64,000 nucleotides of DNA from Neolewinella agarilytica (lineage in GTDB: Bacteria; Bacteroidota; Bacteroidia; Chitinophagales; Saprospiraceae). Position numbers and translations under genes: made by a program. The notes under the pieces were generated by a model. That model made no database searches. It saw nothing but the letters and a program-made list of their open reading frames with translations, and was not told where the DNA came from. Below, one piece after another: positions 34,347 through 42,253 of this stretch. Within the stretch, counting starts at the first letter, position 1; each line of letters opens with the position of its first letter. The stretch is from assembly GCF_900110645.1 (NCBI RefSeq), contig NZ_FOFB01000001.1, positions 1 through 64,000 on the forward strand. The letters are read 5' to 3'.

Positions 34347-36326
34347 CTAATCCAGTATCCGGAAGGTTGTACGACGGTTTCGCTGGTGTTCCTCTTCTGT
34401 GCAACGATCACAAAGACAATCTTCAATGGGCTGGTCTTTGCCATAGCCCCGGGCAGTTAGCCGGTCGGCAGCAACGCCCTGATTGATCAGATAATCCACG
34501 GCAGCCTGCGCCCGCGCCTGACTTAGGTTTTGGTTGTAGGCCTTTGGCCCCCGACAATCCGTATGGGACCCCAGCTCAATCCGGATATCCGGGTTGCGGT
34601 TCAGCAAAGCCGTCAGTTCGTTCAGGGTTGGCTGGGCATCTTCCCGGATGAAACTCTCCTCAAAGTCGTAGTAGATATTCTTCAGAACCACCTCCTGGTT
34701 GCGGAAAATCTTTTCCAGCTCCAGCTCCAGTTCGTAGCGTTGTTCGGGTGCCTCCGGATCACGTGGCAGGTCCCGGCTGGAGAAGCGCCCCTCCGCCACC
34801 AGGTATTCTTCCCGCTCCGCGCGGAAGGAATAATTTTGGTCATCTACCAGAACCAGACTCAGTATTCCCTCAGCGTTTGTGTTCACCGTTCTGCTCTGTT
34901 CACCAATGCTGGCGATGATGGTAGCATTCGGGACCGGCTTAACCCCCAGTACCCGGCTTTTGGGATCGGCGGGGTCCTCGTAGATTTTTTCCACGACGGT
35001 AACGTCCAGTACATTTCGGTATACAATTGGCGTAGGGTCTTCAGGGGGCGGAGGAATGACCCGCCTGGTGTAAGCGTAGATATCGTCGCTGCCTGCGCCT
35101 CCGGATCGGGCGCTGCTGAAATAACCGGTCATTGTTGCCTCCAGGCCACTTCCTTCGCGACGCAGGATGGTAAAGCCGAAGTCGTCCGCTCCGCTATTTA
35201 CCGGAGGTCCCAGATTTTTAGGAGCGGAAAATCGCCCGTTAGCCATTGGGTAAGTACGGAAAATATCAAGTCCACCAAGTCCTTCCAAGCCATCGCTGGC
35301 GAAATAAAGAGTGTCTCCGTCCAGGCTGGGGAATTGCTCATTCCCCTGAGTGTTAATGGCCCGATTCATGAGAATAGGATCGCCCCACTCACCACTGTCC
35401 TGCAAATTACTAACGTAAATATCATATCCACCCCAGCCGTCTTCCATCAGTGCACTAAAGTAAAGACGCTTTCCGTCAGCAGATAGCGCGGGATGCATGT
35501 AATTGATGCCATTTTTAATAAAGGGGAGCTGTTTCGCCGGCCCCCAACCTTCACCAACCCGCTCCGAGCGGTAAAGTCCGCACCAGGCATCCTCTTTTTT
35601 TGCCGGTGAAGCACAGCGCGTGAAAATCATGTAGGCGCCATCGGCACTAAAGGCGGGTGTTCCTTCATGATCTTCCGTGTTAAGACGAGCATCAAAAGCA
35701 TCTACGCTGGCGCCACGAGCCTGTGGATCAACGATAAAAAGATCAGTGAAGCCCCGGCCAGTCCACTTAAAGGTTTCCTCTCCGCTGGAAGCACTCCGGT
35801 CACTGGTGAAAATTAATCGATCCTCGAAGACAACGGGCGCATAATCTGCCTGTCTGGTATTAAAGTCTGTTGCAGCAACGGTAAAGGGGCGGGGTTTCCC
35901 TGCTTCTTCTGCTTCCTTGTAAGCCATCGCCAGCTCGGCACCGCTGATGTCTTTGCGGAACTCATATTTGGACCCAATTTCAAAGCCCAGGTCGGTGTAA
36001 ACCTGAATGGCCTCTTCGTATCGCTCCAAACGCTTCAATGCAGCGGCTTTCTCGCGTAATGCCGGTGGTCCGGCATTATTATCATAAGCCGTTTGAAACC
36101 AGTCGATGGCAGCGGCGTCATCTTCCGTTTCACGGAGAGCTATGCCCAGGTTCAGGGCGATCTCTCCTTTCTCTTTTCTGGACTTCGCTTTCTTGAATTC
36201 ACGCTTCAGCATATCCACAGCAACATCATACTGTTTTCGGTCAATGGCCGTTGCTCCATCGGTCACTTTAGCCGTGTAACTACAAGAAGACAGGATGAGC
36301 AAAAACAAATAAGGGAGATAACGCAT
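34347..36326 (-). CDS. PorE-like TPR / beta-propeller / OmpA lipoprotein
   Basis: 659 residues. Lipobox LILSSC near residue 15. Order of domains: TPR repeats (about 20-130), PD40/WD40-like propeller blades (about 150-410; FTSDRSASSGEE, PAFSADGAYMIFTR, PALSADGKRLYFSA, PSLDGDTLYFASDG), a carboxypeptidase-regulatory-like beta domain (about 430-520), and an OmpA peptidoglycan-binding domain (IYYDFEESFIREDAQPTL, ELGSHTDCRG, AARGYGK-like RLTARGYGKDQP, NRRTTF). This is the architecture and length of PorE, a T9SS component linking the secretion complex to peptidoglycan. Paralogues with other roles exist, so PorE itself is not proven. Ends convergently 8 bp from the glycine-rich gene. Confidence 0.85.
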   Translation of the reverse strand: MRYLPYLFLLILSSCSYTAKVTDGATAIDRKQYDVAVDMLKREFKKAKSRKEKGEIALNLGIALRETEDDAAAIDWFQTAYDNNAGPPALREKAAALKRLERYEEAIQVYTDLGFEIGSKYEFRKDISGAELAMAYKEAEEAGKPRPFTVAATDFNTRQADYAPVVFEDRLIFTSDRSASSGEETFKWTGRGFTDLFIVDPQARGASVDAFDARLNTEDHEGTPAFSADGAYMIFTRCASPAKKEDAWCGLYRSERVGEGWGPAKQLPFIKNGINYMHPALSADGKRLYFSALMEDGWGGYDIYVSNLQDSGEWGDPILMNRAINTQGNEQFPSLDGDTLYFASDGLEGLGGLDIFRTYPMANGRFSAPKNLGPPVNSGADDFGFTILRREGSGLEATMTGYFSSARSGGAGSDDIYAYTRRVIPPPPEDPTPIVYRNVLDVTVVEKIYEDPADPKSRVLGVKPVPNATIIASIGEQSRTVNTNAEGILSLVLVDDQNYSFRAEREEYLVAEGRFSSRDLPRDPEAPEQRYELELELEKIFRNQEVVLKNIYYDFEESFIREDAQPTLNELTALLNRNPDIRIELGSHTDCRGPKAYNQNLSQARAQAAVDYLINQGVAADRLTARGYGKDQPIEDCLCDRCTEEEHQRNRRTTFRILD

Positions 36327-36665
36327 CTTCGGGGTCTTTGGGTGAAAACGGACGGCCGGGAGCTTTGTTGTCAGTAGATGCTAATCCCGTAGGTTTTGCA
36401 CGCGGCGGGACATTTTTTCAGCAACAATCAAATAGCCCGGGTGGCGCCTGCTCCTTCCTCCCGATTCAGGCGCGGACGCAGGTGCAGTGGGAGCTAAAGG
36501 AAGCAAGCTCAGGTAGCAAAACACAGCTCCTCATCCCATCAACATGGCACCTGCGGCTGCGCAAAAATTTTCTGAGAAAGAAACAAAAGATACTAAACGC
36601 TCATTGTTACCTTACTCACCTTTAAGAAGCAACTACTAATCAATACTCTTTTCCAGATAACAGCC
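36327..36665. other. gene-free stretch with an inverted repeat pair
   Basis: Holds the arm pair at 36467-36562. The EEP frame stays open upstream of its GTG as far as 36597, reading a hydrophobic segment (TLFQITAVLLGAFG), but without ATG, GTG or TTG before 36666. No consensus promoter recognised. Confidence 0.5.
36467..36562. repeat. inverted GCAGGTGCA arm pair, 96 bp
   Basis: Left arm CAGGCGCGGACGCAGGTGCA (36467-36486); right arm TGGCACCTGCGGCTGCGC (36545-36562). The interior (about 58 bp) lacks the GC-rich stems of the copies at 54419 and 63190. Confidence 0.7.
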
Positions 36666-37730
36666 GTGCTTTTAGGCGCCTTCGGGGTGATCGGCACCCT
36701 TATGCCCTTTTTGCGCTACAAGGACTGGTGGATCAGAGGCTTTGATTATCCCCGGGCTCAAATGATCATAATTCTTGGGCTTGCTGCTTTTCTATGGATC
36801 ATTTCGCATAACAATAACGACAGCCTTAATCTGCTGGTCGCTTTTCTACTCATCAGCGCTACCCTGTATCAGTCCTATCGTATCCTTCCTTACACCGGGG
36901 TGTGGGTCAGGCAGGTCAAGAACGCACCATCTGACTACCATGAGCGACCGCAGATCAGCCTTATGGTGGCGAATGTACTGCAGACCAACACTGCATATGA
37001 TCGGCTGATCTCGCTGGTAGAAGAGCAACAGCCGGACCTGCTGCTGACCCTCGAATCTAACGCCGACTGGGAAAAAGCACTGAAGAGCGGTCTCCGGGAA
37101 CACTTCCCACACAGTATAGATGTGCCCTTGGAAAACCTCTACGGTATGCACCTCTTCAGCAAACTGGAGTTGCAAAACCCCAGCGTAAAATTTCGCATAA
37201 AGGACGATATTCCGAGTATTGATTGCAAGGTTGACCTTAGCGATGGCTCCCGGGTAAATCTGCACTTTCTGCACCCAATGCCCCCCAGCCCTTCGGAGGA
37301 TTACTCCAGCGTCGGAAGGGATGCTGAGCTCGCACTGGTAGGCAAACAGGTGGGGCAGCACCGGGAGCCAACCATTGTTGCGGGAGACATGAATGACGTC
37401 GCCTGGTCACATTCCTCGCGGCTGTTCCGGCGGTTGAGTGGCTTGTTAGACCCCAGGCATGGCCGTGGCCTCTTTGCCACCTTCCACGCTGATTACTGGT
37501 TTGCCCGCTGGCCACTCGACCATGTGTATCTTTCCACTCATTTTAAGGTAATTGAGCTAAAGCGGCTTACTCATATCGGATCAGACCACTTCCCTGTATT
37601 CGTACGTCTTTGCTTCGATCCCGCTTCCCCCGACCCCGCAAGGCCTTCTCCCAGCACAAAGGACAAGGAAGAAGCAGATGAATCAATCAGCTCTGCGAAA
37701 CAAGGAAATAAAAACGCAACTGTGGGATAA
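36666..37730 (+). CDS. endonuclease/exonuclease/phosphatase-family membrane protein
   Basis: 354 residues from a GTG at 36666. Two or three membrane segments at the N-terminus (LLGAFGVIGTLMPFL; MIIILGLAAFLWIIS; LLVAFLLISATLYQ) are followed by an EEP-fold domain: LMVANVLQTN, PDLLLTLE, VAGDMNDVAW and the final IGSDHFPVFVRL hold the metal-binding Asn, Glu, Asp and His. The domain should face the periplasm and hydrolyse a phosphodiester; substrate unknown. The frame is open for 23 codons upstream and that stretch would complete the first membrane helix, so the true start may be a non-canonical codon. Confidence 0.8.
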   Translation: MLLGAFGVIGTLMPFLRYKDWWIRGFDYPRAQMIIILGLAAFLWIISHNNNDSLNLLVAFLLISATLYQSYRILPYTGVWVRQVKNAPSDYHERPQISLMVANVLQTNTAYDRLISLVEEQQPDLLLTLESNADWEKALKSGLREHFPHSIDVPLENLYGMHLFSKLELQNPSVKFRIKDDIPSIDCKVDLSDGSRVNLHFLHPMPPSPSEDYSSVGRDAELALVGKQVGQHREPTIVAGDMNDVAWSHSSRLFRRLSGLLDPRHGRGLFATFHADYWFARWPLDHVYLSTHFKVIELKRLTHIGSDHFPVFVRLCFDPASPDPARPSPSTKDKEEADESISSAKQGNKNATVG

Positions 37731-37741
37731 ACACAACATTC

Positions 37742-37804
37742 GCAAAAAGTTGCAAAGAAAATGTTTCATCACTATTGCATTTATGCTACACTAAACTATC
37801 TTTG
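37742..37804 (+). promoter_or_regulatory. promoter of the S24 regulator-mltG operon, with palindrome
   Basis: TTG (37775-37777), 19-bp spacer, TATCTTTG (37797-37804), leader about 30 nt. Some 20 bp upstream of the -33 element is GCAA-AAAG-TTGC (37742-37753), a short palindrome that could bind the regulator encoded by the first gene. Confidence 0.7.
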
Positions 37805-37839
37805 ACGGGTCATCACTCGGATATCTACAAACTACAACC

Positions 37840-38667
37840 ATGAATAACGTCGTTTCTCAACGTTTCATTAAGTGCCACAATAAGCTTAGAGAAGAGAAAC
37901 GGGTTCGTTCCAGTCGTCAGTTCGCTTTATCGCTTGATTACCTGCCACAGTCTCTTTCAGAAATTCTGAAAGGACGTCGGGATGTAACCATCGAGTTACT
38001 CCGTAAGGCCATCGCCAAATATAAAATGAATCCGGTCTACATTATGACCGGAGACGGGCCGATGTTCATGACCGAAGAAACCAATCAGAGTTTTCGGGTC
38101 CTCACCACTATCCGGTCACCCAACGAGGAAGAGCTCATCGTACACGTTCCCCTGCCGGCTCATGCAGTATATGCTGCCGAACTTGGGGACCCCTCTTTTA
38201 TTCAGGACCTTCCCACCTACAGTCTCCCTGATTATAAGTACAAAGTGGGAACCCACCGCAGTTTTGACATTCCCGGAGACAGTATGGAGCCTACTCTGTT
38301 TGAAGGAGACAAGGTTGTTTGTTCGTTTCTGGAACCTACTCTTTGGGAGTCTGGAGTAAAAGACAACTACGCTTACGTTATTGTCACCCGGAGTGACGTA
38401 GTCGTTCGTCGGGTAAAAAACCTTATTGCAGAAAGCAAGGAACTGGAGGTGATAGCAGACAATAACTTTTACGAGCCGTACAAGATCCCCATGTCTGATC
38501 TTCGCGAAATATGGTACGTTCGGGCCCGCATTACCCCCTTTCTCCCTTCTCCGCAAAACATTCAGCGCTACGTACAGGAAGAGATGCAGGGCCTGAAGGA
38601 AACCATCCAGCAGCAGGGCAAGATGATTAACCGCTTGTCCGGCGCCATTGACCGCCTGGGGAAATAG
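37840..38667 (+). CDS. HTH/S24-peptidase-type transcriptional regulator
   Basis: 275 residues. An N-terminal XRE-like helix-turn-helix (about 5-65; RQFALSLDYLPQSLSEILKG) is joined to a LexA/CI-like S24 domain with FDIPGDSMEPTLFEGD (Ser148) and VVRRVKN (Lys193), the catalytic dyad. I see no Ala-Gly cleavage site in the linker, so RecA-driven self-cleavage is doubtful. A C-terminal coiled-coil tail (VQEEMQGLKETIQQQGKMINR) is added. Probably represses its own promoter and mltG, 21 bp downstream. Not the canonical LexA. Confidence 0.82.
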   Translation: MNNVVSQRFIKCHNKLREEKRVRSSRQFALSLDYLPQSLSEILKGRRDVTIELLRKAIAKYKMNPVYIMTGDGPMFMTEETNQSFRVLTTIRSPNEEELIVHVPLPAHAVYAAELGDPSFIQDLPTYSLPDYKYKVGTHRSFDIPGDSMEPTLFEGDKVVCSFLEPTLWESGVKDNYAYVIVTRSDVVVRRVKNLIAESKELEVIADNNFYEPYKIPMSDLREIWYVRARITPFLPSPQNIQRYVQEEMQGLKETIQQQGKMINRLSGAIDRLGK

Positions 38668-38688
38668 AATTTATCCTACTTAAGAAAT

Positions 38689-39732
38689 ATGAAATTTTTC
38701 CGCAGATTACTACTGCTCTTCCTCCTGGCATCTATGGCCATCGGAGGCTTCGCTTATTGGATGTATGCTGCCATAGAGGCGCCGGTTGAGCACGAAAACG
38801 CTGATCGTTACCTAACGATTGATCAGGGTCTGGGCTCGAACAGCATTTTACAGATACTGGAAGAAAACAACATTATTCAGGCACCACTGGCTACTAAGCT
38901 GTATCTCCGGTTCTTTGATCAGGGGACTCAATTGCAGGCCGGAGACTATCTATTTCCCTCTCCCATCAGTCCGAAGGAAGTTTTAGCTAAGCTGAAAGAC
39001 GGGAAGAAACGCACTAAAGCTCTTACCATTCCGGAAGGCTGGACCCGCTTTGAGATAGCCAAACGCCTGGCAGCACAGTTTCCCACAGAGCCCGCCATCG
39101 ATGAAAAAGAGGTGTTGGCCATGATGAACGATGTTAGCCTGATCGAAGAAATGGCTCCGGAGGCTAAGAATCTGGAGGGCTACCTCTACCCTACTACCTA
39201 CGAAGTTGAGTTAGACGCTCACCCTAAAGACGTCATCATTAAGATGGTCAATCAATTCAAGTCTGTTTGGGAAGCGGACTGGGATGCGCAAGCCGAAAAA
39301 ATAGGCCGGACGAAGCAGGAGATCGTTACCATTGCCAGCCTGATTGAAAATGAATCAAAAGTAGCCGAGGAACGGGCTTTAGTGGCTTCAGTGATTTATA
39401 ACCGCCTGGAACAGGGAATTCCTCTGGGCATTGATGCAACGAACGTTTACATCGCCAAACTACTTAATCGCTGGGATGGCATCATTCATAAAAGTGACGT
39501 AGAGGTTGACCATCCTTACAACACCCGGAAAATTTACGGGCTCCCCCCCGGTCCGATCAGCTCAGCAAGTAAGTCTGCTTATGAAGCAGCCCTGAATCCC
39601 GCAAAAACGGACTATCTGTATTATGTGCTTAACGTTGAAAAAGGAGATGGTTCTCATCACTTCTATGCTACTGCTGCGGGCTTTGCCAAAGGAAAGGCCG
39701 CCTATCAAAAGTGGTTAGCTAAGCAACGATAG
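38689..39732 (+). CDS. mltG: endolytic transglycosylase MltG
   Basis: 347 residues. One N-terminal membrane helix (LLLLFLLASMAIGGFAYWM), a LysM-like part (YLTIDQGLGSNSILQILEENNI) and the YceG catalytic domain with ASLIENESK (catalytic Glu220), IYNRLEQGIPLGIDATNVY and PYNTRKIYGLPPGPI. It cuts nascent glycan strands at the inner membrane and sets their length. Co-transcribed with the S24 regulator. Confidence 0.93.
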   Translation: MKFFRRLLLLFLLASMAIGGFAYWMYAAIEAPVEHENADRYLTIDQGLGSNSILQILEENNIIQAPLATKLYLRFFDQGTQLQAGDYLFPSPISPKEVLAKLKDGKKRTKALTIPEGWTRFEIAKRLAAQFPTEPAIDEKEVLAMMNDVSLIEEMAPEAKNLEGYLYPTTYEVELDAHPKDVIIKMVNQFKSVWEADWDAQAEKIGRTKQEIVTIASLIENESKVAEERALVASVIYNRLEQGIPLGIDATNVYIAKLLNRWDGIIHKSDVEVDHPYNTRKIYGLPPGPISSASKSAYEAALNPAKTDYLYYVLNVEKGDGSHHFYATAAGFAKGKAAYQKWLAKQR

Positions 39733-39750
39733 AAGCAATGGCTTTGCCAT

Positions 39751-39782
39751 AAAAAACCCGTTCCGCCTGTTGGCGGAACGGG
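39751..39782 (-). terminator. intrinsic terminator of the Arg/Thr-rich protein gene
   Basis: CCCGTTCCGCC (39757-39767), loop TGTT, GGCGGAACGGG (39772-39782): 11 perfect pairs, followed on minus by six T (39756-39751). It lies between the convergent mltG and Arg/Thr-rich genes and may serve both. Confidence 0.88.
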
Positions 39783-39823
39783 ACATATACAGTTCGTGGG
39801 ATTATTATGGGAAGACTTTAATT

Positions 39824-40360
39824 CTAGTTGCGCTTAGAGCGGCTGGCATATACATCATCGAAGTTGATGCTCCGCCCATCGATGGTACCCCGTGCTTTCT
39901 TAGTCCGGGTTCTTGCTTCGGCCCGGGTATTAGCAGCAGTGCCTGCAGGACGGGTCGTTACTCTGGTAGTTCCGCCAGCCTGGTTAACACGGCGGCTGGT
40001 GCCACTGGTCTGCGTGCTGGTGCGTCGGTTGGTGGTCGCCGCTGTTCCACCCGGAGGGCAGTAGTTCGGGTTAGTATTACGGTTTGTGCTGCTGGGCGTA
40101 CTGGTACGACGACGGGTAGAAGTCGTAGGCGTCGGGTTAGTCCGGCGGGTAGTACGGGTAGTCGCCTGAGGGCGGCTGCTGGTTTGGCGGTTAGTGCTGG
40201 CCCGGGTACTACGGGTAGCAGCAGGCTGCGTGTCTGCTCGGCTCGTAGCGGTCGTTGTGGTAGAACCACGGGTGCCGCCTGGGCGCTGTGCATTTGCCGG
40301 AAGGGCAAAGAGAGCGACGAAAAGGAAGACTAAAGTAGGGAGAAGGAAATTCTGTTTCAT
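39824..40360 (-). CDS. secreted Arg/Thr/Ser-rich low-complexity protein
   Basis: 178 residues from the ATG at 40360, which opens signal peptide MKQNFLLPTLVFLFVALFA then LPANAQ; the ATG at 40417 would bury it. The mature part is almost entirely Arg, Thr, Ser, Ala, Asn and Pro (TTTTATSRADTQPAATRSTR and so on), strongly basic and presumably disordered, with one YCPPGG motif and an ordered-looking C-terminus (GTIDGRSINFDDVYASRSK). Possibly a nucleic-acid- or polyanion-binding exported protein or a glycosylation substrate. No family recognised. Confidence 0.65.
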   Translation of the reverse strand: MKQNFLLPTLVFLFVALFALPANAQRPGGTRGSTTTTATSRADTQPAATRSTRASTNRQTSSRPQATTRTTRRTNPTPTTSTRRRTSTPSSTNRNTNPNYCPPGGTAATTNRRTSTQTSGTSRRVNQAGGTTRVTTRPAGTAANTRAEARTRTKKARGTIDGRSINFDDVYASRSKRN

Positions 40361-40709
40361 GACCGTTACAAGTTTGGTTACACAATTATAACGGCAGAAG
40401 TCACACATTGTCACCAAATGGGTTCTTGATTAACCGCATCTTATGAGGAAGTGGAAGGAAACGTTAACAAACCCGCCAGCCATGAGGGGTTTTTAATATT
40501 TTGCGGTGTAGGTAACGCAACGAGAAGCACTGACGGCCAACTGCATTATCCATGCCAGCCAGCGGCACAAGACCCAATAAACGAAGTGGTAGCTCAACGG
40601 CTGCGGGAGGGCTAACACATTAATTATGTGTAAGCAGCAGCCGAAGCAGAGAAACAAACCAGGGTGAGGCCTGACGGCACTCTATTTCCATAAAATCCCA
40701 AACGAGCTC
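40361..40709. other. gene-free stretch with two hairpins
   Basis: Contains a nested stem at 40598-40643 (CGGCTGC/GCAGCCG outside; GCT-A-ACACAT/ATGTGT-A-AGC inside, loop TAATT) and AAACCC/GGGTTT at 40469-40492. Both lie downstream of gltD on minus; either could end gltBD transcription, though T-runs are weak. The words GTGGTAGCTCAACGG near 40586 resemble a tRNA D arm but no T arm follows. Confidence 0.5.
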
Positions 40710-42188
40710 TTAAATAGCCAATGCCAGGTTTCCACCGTCCTTACTTTCCAGCATAGACTCACCTCCATTCAGGTAAGCATCAACGGCACGAGCGCACTCC
40801 CGACCTTCTGAGATAGCCCATACGACGAGGCTCTGCCCGCGGCGCATATCGCCCGCAGCAAAGACTTTAGGTATACTGGTCTGATAGCCGTGCTCCGGGC
40901 TGGCAGCCACATTCTTGCGGGCATCAAGGCCAACACCCAGGTTGGTTAACATACCCTCATGTTGGGGATGCAGGAAGCCCGCAGCAATAAGCAACAGCTG
41001 GCAGGGCAGTTCCCGCTCACTACCTTCAATCTTTACAAAGGTATTTCTGCCTGCCGGGTTTTTGCCCCAGCGGATGTTTACTGTTTTAATGGCTCGCAAC
41101 TTCCCGTCCTCGTCCCCCAGGAAGGCTTCTGTAAGCACAGCAAACTCTCGCTCGCAGCCTTCTTCATGGCTGGTACTTGTCCGAAGAATCATAGGCCAGT
41201 TAGGCCAGCTATTCTGATCTCTTTCCGTTGGGGGCATTGGCATGATCTCAATCTGGGTAACCGACTTAGCACCATGTCTGTTGCTGGTACCCACACAGTC
41301 TGCGCCCGTATCTCCACCACCGATAACGACAACGTCCAGACCTTTTGCGTGTATTTCCTCGGTGCCCGTCAGATCATCCCCGGCCACCCGTTTGTTATTC
41401 TGATCCAGAAAATCCATAGCAAAATGAATTCCTTTAAGTTCTCTTCCGGGAGAAGGGATGTCTCTGGGAATCGTTGAGCCCCCCGCAAGGATTACGGCGT
41501 CACTATCCCGTACTAACTGCTTGGCATCTACATTACCACCAACATTAGCGTTCACCTCAAAGGTGATCCCCTCCGCTTTCATCAGGTCAACCCGGCGGTC
41601 GATGATGCGCTTTTCCAGCTTAAAGTCAGGAATGCCGTAGCGTAGTAATCCGCCGATCCGGGTGTTTCGTTCGTATACCGTCACCGTATGTCCTGCCTTG
41701 TTAAGCTGAGCCGCAGCCGCCAGACCTGCCGGGCCAGAACCAACAACAGCCACTTTCTTACCCGTACGACTGCTGGGTGGGTTGGGGCGGGCATAACCAC
41801 GGGAAAATGCTTCTTCGGCAATGCTTTTTTCGATATGCTCAATGGCAACCGCCGGTTGATTGATGCCTAACACACAAGCTGCTTCGCAGGGTGCGGGGCA
41901 AATTCTCCCGGTAAATTCCGGGAAGTTATTCGTCTCACTAAGGATATTCCAGGCGAGCTTCCAGTCTTCCTGATAAACTGCATCATTGAACTCAGGAATA
42001 ATGTTTCCTAACGGACAACCATTATGACAAAACGGGACGCCACAATCCATACAGCGACTGGCCTGCTGAATCGTTTTCTCTTCTGCCAGGGGCTCATATA
42101 GTTCCTTCCAGTCCTGTTTACGAACCGCTACTTCACGCTTTCCGGGTAATTCTCGGGTGTATTTGAGGAAACCTTGTGGATCTGCCAT
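40710..42188 (-). CDS. gltD: glutamate synthase small subunit
   Basis: 492 residues. N-terminal 4Fe-4S region (ASRCMDCGVPFCHNGCPLGN ... CPAPCEAACVLGI), FAD-binding GSGPAGLAAAAQL with YERNTRIGGLLRYGIPDFKLEK, and NADPH-binding VVIGGGDTGADCVGTSNRHG. It oxidises NADPH and passes electrons to GltB for glutamate synthesis from glutamine and 2-oxoglutarate. It follows gltB by 65 bp on the same strand; normal length and all motifs intact. Confidence 0.96.
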   Translation of the reverse strand: MADPQGFLKYTRELPGKREVAVRKQDWKELYEPLAEEKTIQQASRCMDCGVPFCHNGCPLGNIIPEFNDAVYQEDWKLAWNILSETNNFPEFTGRICPAPCEAACVLGINQPAVAIEHIEKSIAEEAFSRGYARPNPPSSRTGKKVAVVGSGPAGLAAAAQLNKAGHTVTVYERNTRIGGLLRYGIPDFKLEKRIIDRRVDLMKAEGITFEVNANVGGNVDAKQLVRDSDAVILAGGSTIPRDIPSPGRELKGIHFAMDFLDQNNKRVAGDDLTGTEEIHAKGLDVVVIGGGDTGADCVGTSNRHGAKSVTQIEIMPMPPTERDQNSWPNWPMILRTSTSHEEGCEREFAVLTEAFLGDEDGKLRAIKTVNIRWGKNPAGRNTFVKIEGSERELPCQLLLIAAGFLHPQHEGMLTNLGVGLDARKNVAASPEHGYQTSIPKVFAAGDMRRGQSLVVWAISEGRECARAVDAYLNGGESMLESKDGGNLALAI

Positions 42189-42253
42189 GATAGATTTTTT
42201 TTGCTCTGCTATTGCAGGGTTATTTTTTTGGTGGAATTGGGGTGCCGGAAGCC

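Noticed and set aside
37840-38667. Prophage repressor interpretation of the S24 regulator
   Set aside because: No phage genes nearby; it is in an operon with mltG.
39770-40333. Plus-strand frame opposite the Arg/Thr-rich protein gene
   Set aside because: Low-complexity shadow; the minus frame has the signal peptide and a terminator.
40586-40660. tRNA-like words GTGGTAGCTCAACGG
   Set aside because: No acceptor pairing and no T arm; explained better as part of a nested stem.
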